Origin: CAVTWS01 sp963738445
GTDB lineage: Bacteria; Actinomycetota; Acidimicrobiia; Acidimicrobiales; SHLQ01
Length of the DNA: 64,000 nt
NCBI GenBank assembly: GCA_963738445.1
Contig: CAVTWS010000007.1
Coordinates: 116,308 to 180,307 of the forward strand
Direction: 5' to 3'
A model generated the notes under the pieces. That model did not search any database and was not told where the DNA came from. It was given only the letters and a program-made list of their open reading frames with translations. This document shows, piece after piece, positions 61,691 through 64,000 of the stretch (position 1 is its first letter; every line of letters starts with the position of its first letter). The position numbers and the translations under genes are program-made.

Positions 61691-63088
61691 TGCCGGCCAA
61701 GGACGCCAGCATCGAGCGCTGGCTGGGCGAGCAGCGCTTCTACCATATCGGCGTCATGGGCACGCGAGCCGGCCAACCCCGAGTACCGCATCGCCGACGA
61801 CACGCGCTGGGCGACGGAGCCGCTCGACCGATCTCGGCATCGGCCTGCTGTCGGCGGTGGTCGGCGGCCGCGACCTTCATCTCGATCCTGTGGGTCGTCG
61901 GCGGCGCCTACACGCTCACTCGGCGGCCGGCGATCACGATCCCCGGCCTACATGGTCGTGGCTGGCGCTGCTCTACGGCGTCGTCGCCTCGCTGCCTGAT
62001 GGCTCTGGGTCGGCCGGCCGCTGGTCGGCAGCGTCGGCCACAAGAACGAGGCCGAGGGCCATTTCCGCTTCGCCATGACGCGGCTGCGCGAAAACGCCGA
62101 GAGCATCGCCCTGCTGAAGGGCGGCGCGGCACGAGCAGGCGACCTGCGCGGGCGCTCTATGGCGACGTCGTCGAGCGCTGGCTGGCGATCGTGCGCAGCC
62201 ATGGCCGCGTGACGTGGATCACGAACGCCTCCGGGCCGATGATCCCGATCATGCCGCTGCTGTTCGCCGCGCCGAAGTATCTCGCCGGCGATCTGACGCT
62301 CGGCCAGGTGACGCAGCTCGCGGCCGCCTTCGTCCAGGTGCAGATGGCGATCTCCTGGATCGTCGACAACTACAACCGCATCGCCGAGTGGTACGCCTCG
62401 GCCCGCCGCGTCATGGACATCGTCGATGCCTGCGACGCCGTCGAGCCGGCCGCACTGCCGCGCCGAACGGCCGACGGCATCGGCATGCGCACGGCGGGCG
62501 TCGCGGGGTTGGCCTGCGCGGCCGTCGCCGTGCACGACATGCAGGGGCGTCCGCTCGTCGCGACGCCGACCTCGAAATCGCGGCCTGGCGAGACGCGTGC
62601 ATATCCCGGCGGCATCGAGCATGGGCAAGACATTACTGGTGCGCTCCATCGCCGGGCTATGGCCATGGGGTAGGGGGACGATCGAGCCGCCTGCCGAGGG
62701 CTGCGTAATGATCGTGCCGCAAAAGACCTATCTGCCTTGGGCTCGCTGCGGGCACCCTTGCAGTATCCGACGCGTCGACGCGACCATGCCGGTCGGAGAC
62801 GCTCGGCGGCGCTGACGGCGTGCGGCCTCGGCCATCTCGTGCCGCGCCTCGACGGCGTCGAGCGTTGGGAGCAGGTGCTGTCGAACGGCGAGCGCCAGTG
62901 TCTCGCGTTTGCCCGCATACTCGTGCACCGTCCCCAGGTCGTCGTTCTCGACGATGCATGGTCGGCGCTGGAGGAGGCGACCCAGCGCCATCTGCTGGCA
63001 GCCCTAAGCGCGCCTGCCCGCCACGACCGTGCTAAGCTTCGGCCAGAGACCGGCCGTGGCGGGCTTCCATGAGCGTACCTCGAGATGA
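61691..63088 (+). pseudogene. SbmA/BacA-like ABC transporter fragment, 5' truncated and frame-broken
   Basis: AKDASIERWLGEQRFYHIGV and TFISILWVVGG belong to the membrane domain of SbmA/YddA-type ABC proteins. FRFAMTRLRENAESIALLKGG and RVTWITNASGPMIPIMPLLF follow, then VQMAISWIVDNYNRIAEWYA. The ATPase domain has SMGKTLLVRSIAGLWPWG (Walker A), LSNGERQCLAFARIL (signature) and VVVLDDAWSALEE (Walker B), ending RPAVAGFHERT at the TGA of 63088. The N-terminal quarter is absent and at least five frame changes occur. The style is alphaproteobacterial rather than actinobacterial. It starts directly against the end of the APH-like gene. Confidence 0.7.
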
Positions 63089-63193
63089 CCCGGTCGGACG
63101 CTGGCGCCGTCTGGCGCTAACCCCGCAGCCGCCGTCAAGATCAAGCCCGACGAGACGGCCTCGCAGAGCCCAGTCCCCACGGCGGGAACCGGG
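63089..63193. other. Short gap between fragments, nothing recognised
   Basis: The 105 bases between the ABC fragment and the next start show no gene, hairpin or promoter I can support. A reading KIKPDETASQSPVPTAGTG is open into the following ATG but has no clear identity. Confidence 0.5.
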
Positions 63194-63290
63194 ATGACCA
63201 CGTTGAACTATTGGAACGCGACCTGGTCGCTCGATGAGAAGCAGTGCCCCTGCGACATCCATTTCCTCGACTATCTCGAGGAGAAGGGTA
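63194..63290 (+). pseudogene. Start of an unrecognised protein, cut after about 32 codons
   Basis: ATG 63194 begins TTLNYWNATWSLDEKQCPCD followed by IHFLDYLEEKG, which looks like genuine coding sequence (balanced composition, clear start), perhaps an alphaproteobacterial protein. After about 63290 the plus frame turns into the antisense of an epimerase gene, so the protein is truncated by a junction. No function can be given. Confidence 0.4.
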
Positions 63291-64000
63291 ACGCGCGATG
63301 TGGCGGCGGCAGGCCCAGTCGTGGTGCGCTCCATCGCTTGCGGTTCAGGGTGGCGGATGGCGTGCTTGGCCACCTCCTTGGCGGCATCGAGCATCGCAAA
63401 GCGCCAGATCGGCGTCGGCGTTGCGCGCATGCGCGTCTGCGAATGTTCGGACACGGCATCCACATACTCGCGCGCGGTCAGCAGCGGCGCGTCGGTGAGC
63501 AGGAAGCTGCGGCCTTCGATCTTCGGTGCGTCCAGCGCCAGCACGAGCGCCGAGGCGACGTCGTCAACCAGCACCAGCGGCAGCTTGTTGTTGCCGTCAC
63601 CCCAGTACTCGACACGGCTGTCGGAATGGAACATGCCCACGCCCCAATGCGCCGGCGGGCAGCCTTCGCCAATGACGATGCCCGGGCGGAAGATCACGAG
63701 TGGCAACTTCTTGTCGCGGTGCATGGCCATCAGCAAGCTCTCGCAGACAGCCTTTGAGCGTGCATAGAGGTTGCGGGCCTCGATGTTTGCATCCAGCGGC
63801 GTCGTGCCGTCGATCACCGAGCCATCGCGCGCCGAGTCGTAGGAGTCGATCGTGCCGGTGTAGATGAAGCGCCGCACGCCAGCGTCGATAGCGCACTGCG
63901 CCACGTTGCGTGTCGGCTCGACGTCCTGCTCCAGATAGTCCTGCCAACGCTGGCCGGTGGCCTTGCCGAGGTGGTAGACGACGTCGATGCAGCAATACAT
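63290..64000 (-). CDS. NAD-dependent epimerase/dehydratase, partial at both ends
   Basis: IDVVYHLGKATGQRWQDYLE, RRFIYTGTIDSYDSA, EARNLYARSKAVCESLLMA (catalytic YxxxK), VIFRPGIVIGEGCPPAHWG and LPLVLVDDVASALVLALD are extended-SDR motifs in order. The Rossmann start is beyond the window edge. The C-terminus is interrupted: after AKEVAKHAIRHPE the expected continuation (HHDWACRRHIARYP) is in another frame and then meets the oppositely oriented fragment near 63290. The protein resembles proteobacterial sugar epimerases of exopolysaccharide loci. Confidence 0.7.

Overview
The window is GC-rich and gene-dense. Most of it looks like a chromosomal segment of an actinobacterium, probably from the Acidimicrobiia / Ilumatobacter side of the phylum. 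Supporting signs are an LytR-CpsA-Psr protein, a CtpE-type P-ATPase, an LpdA-type flavoprotein lacking one redox cysteine, an AccA3-type biotin-dependent carboxylase subunit next to birA, a DUF5317 membrane protein, an AbiEi/DUF559 protein, frequent GTG starts, 4-nt start/stop overlaps, and TANNNT -10 boxes only 6-11 nt before start codons (leaderless-type promoters). No rRNA, tRNA, CRISPR array, prophage or insertion sequence was recognised.

Layout. 0-25 kb is a surface-polysaccharide region: glycosyltransferases (GT2, GT4, GT32-like and membrane GT-C-like), methyltransferases, a protein with seven 38-residue repeats, a bifunctional SDR protein, and a four-gene radical-SAM operon. It also holds a WlbA/WlbC/WlbB-like cassette for a 2,3-diacetamido sugar nucleotide, with an RmlC-like epimerase. 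26.2-30.7 kb is a compact operon-like set resembling mauE, a mauA-like cysteine-rich Tat substrate, and mauD, with a 26-residue membrane peptide and two unknown genes; it has no heavy chain, amicyanin or MauG. 30.7-38.9 kb holds a repeat-rich lipoprotein, an LpdA-like flavoprotein, an AbiEi/DUF559 gene bracketed by pairs of 48-bp hairpin repeats, acetyl/propionyl-CoA carboxylase alpha, birA, an SDR and a class IV aminotransferase. 39-50.5 kb is a second, intact polysaccharide block: LCP protein, UDP-glucose dehydrogenase, UDP-xylose synthase, GDP-fucose synthase-like protein, three GT4 enzymes, a GalE-like epimerase and a sugar-1-phosphate nucleotidyltransferase. 50.4-61.7 kb is housekeeping and accessory: DUF5317, a membrane GGDEF protein with a 32-residue peptide upstream, CtpE-like ATPase, Nudix hydrolase, two SDRs, SnoaL-like protein, MBL hydrolase, an acidic membrane protein and an aminoglycoside-phosphotransferase-like protein.

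The last 2.3 kb (about 61.69-64.0 kb) is of different character. It is a patchwork of truncated, frame-broken fragments: an SbmA/BacA-like ABC transporter, the start of an unrecognised protein, and an NAD-dependent epimerase. These look proteobacterial and abut each other head-on, so a chimeric assembly end is likely.

Many otherwise conserved genes carry single-base frameshifts, few at 38-52 kb and very many after 56 kb. I read most as residual sequencing error and report such genes as single features with the breakpoints noted.

Two signals stand out. One is the DUF559 gene flanked on both sides by doublets of exactly 48-bp palindromic elements, with a third doublet 22 kb away. The other is the Mau-like maturation cluster serving a novel exported cysteine-rich protein.
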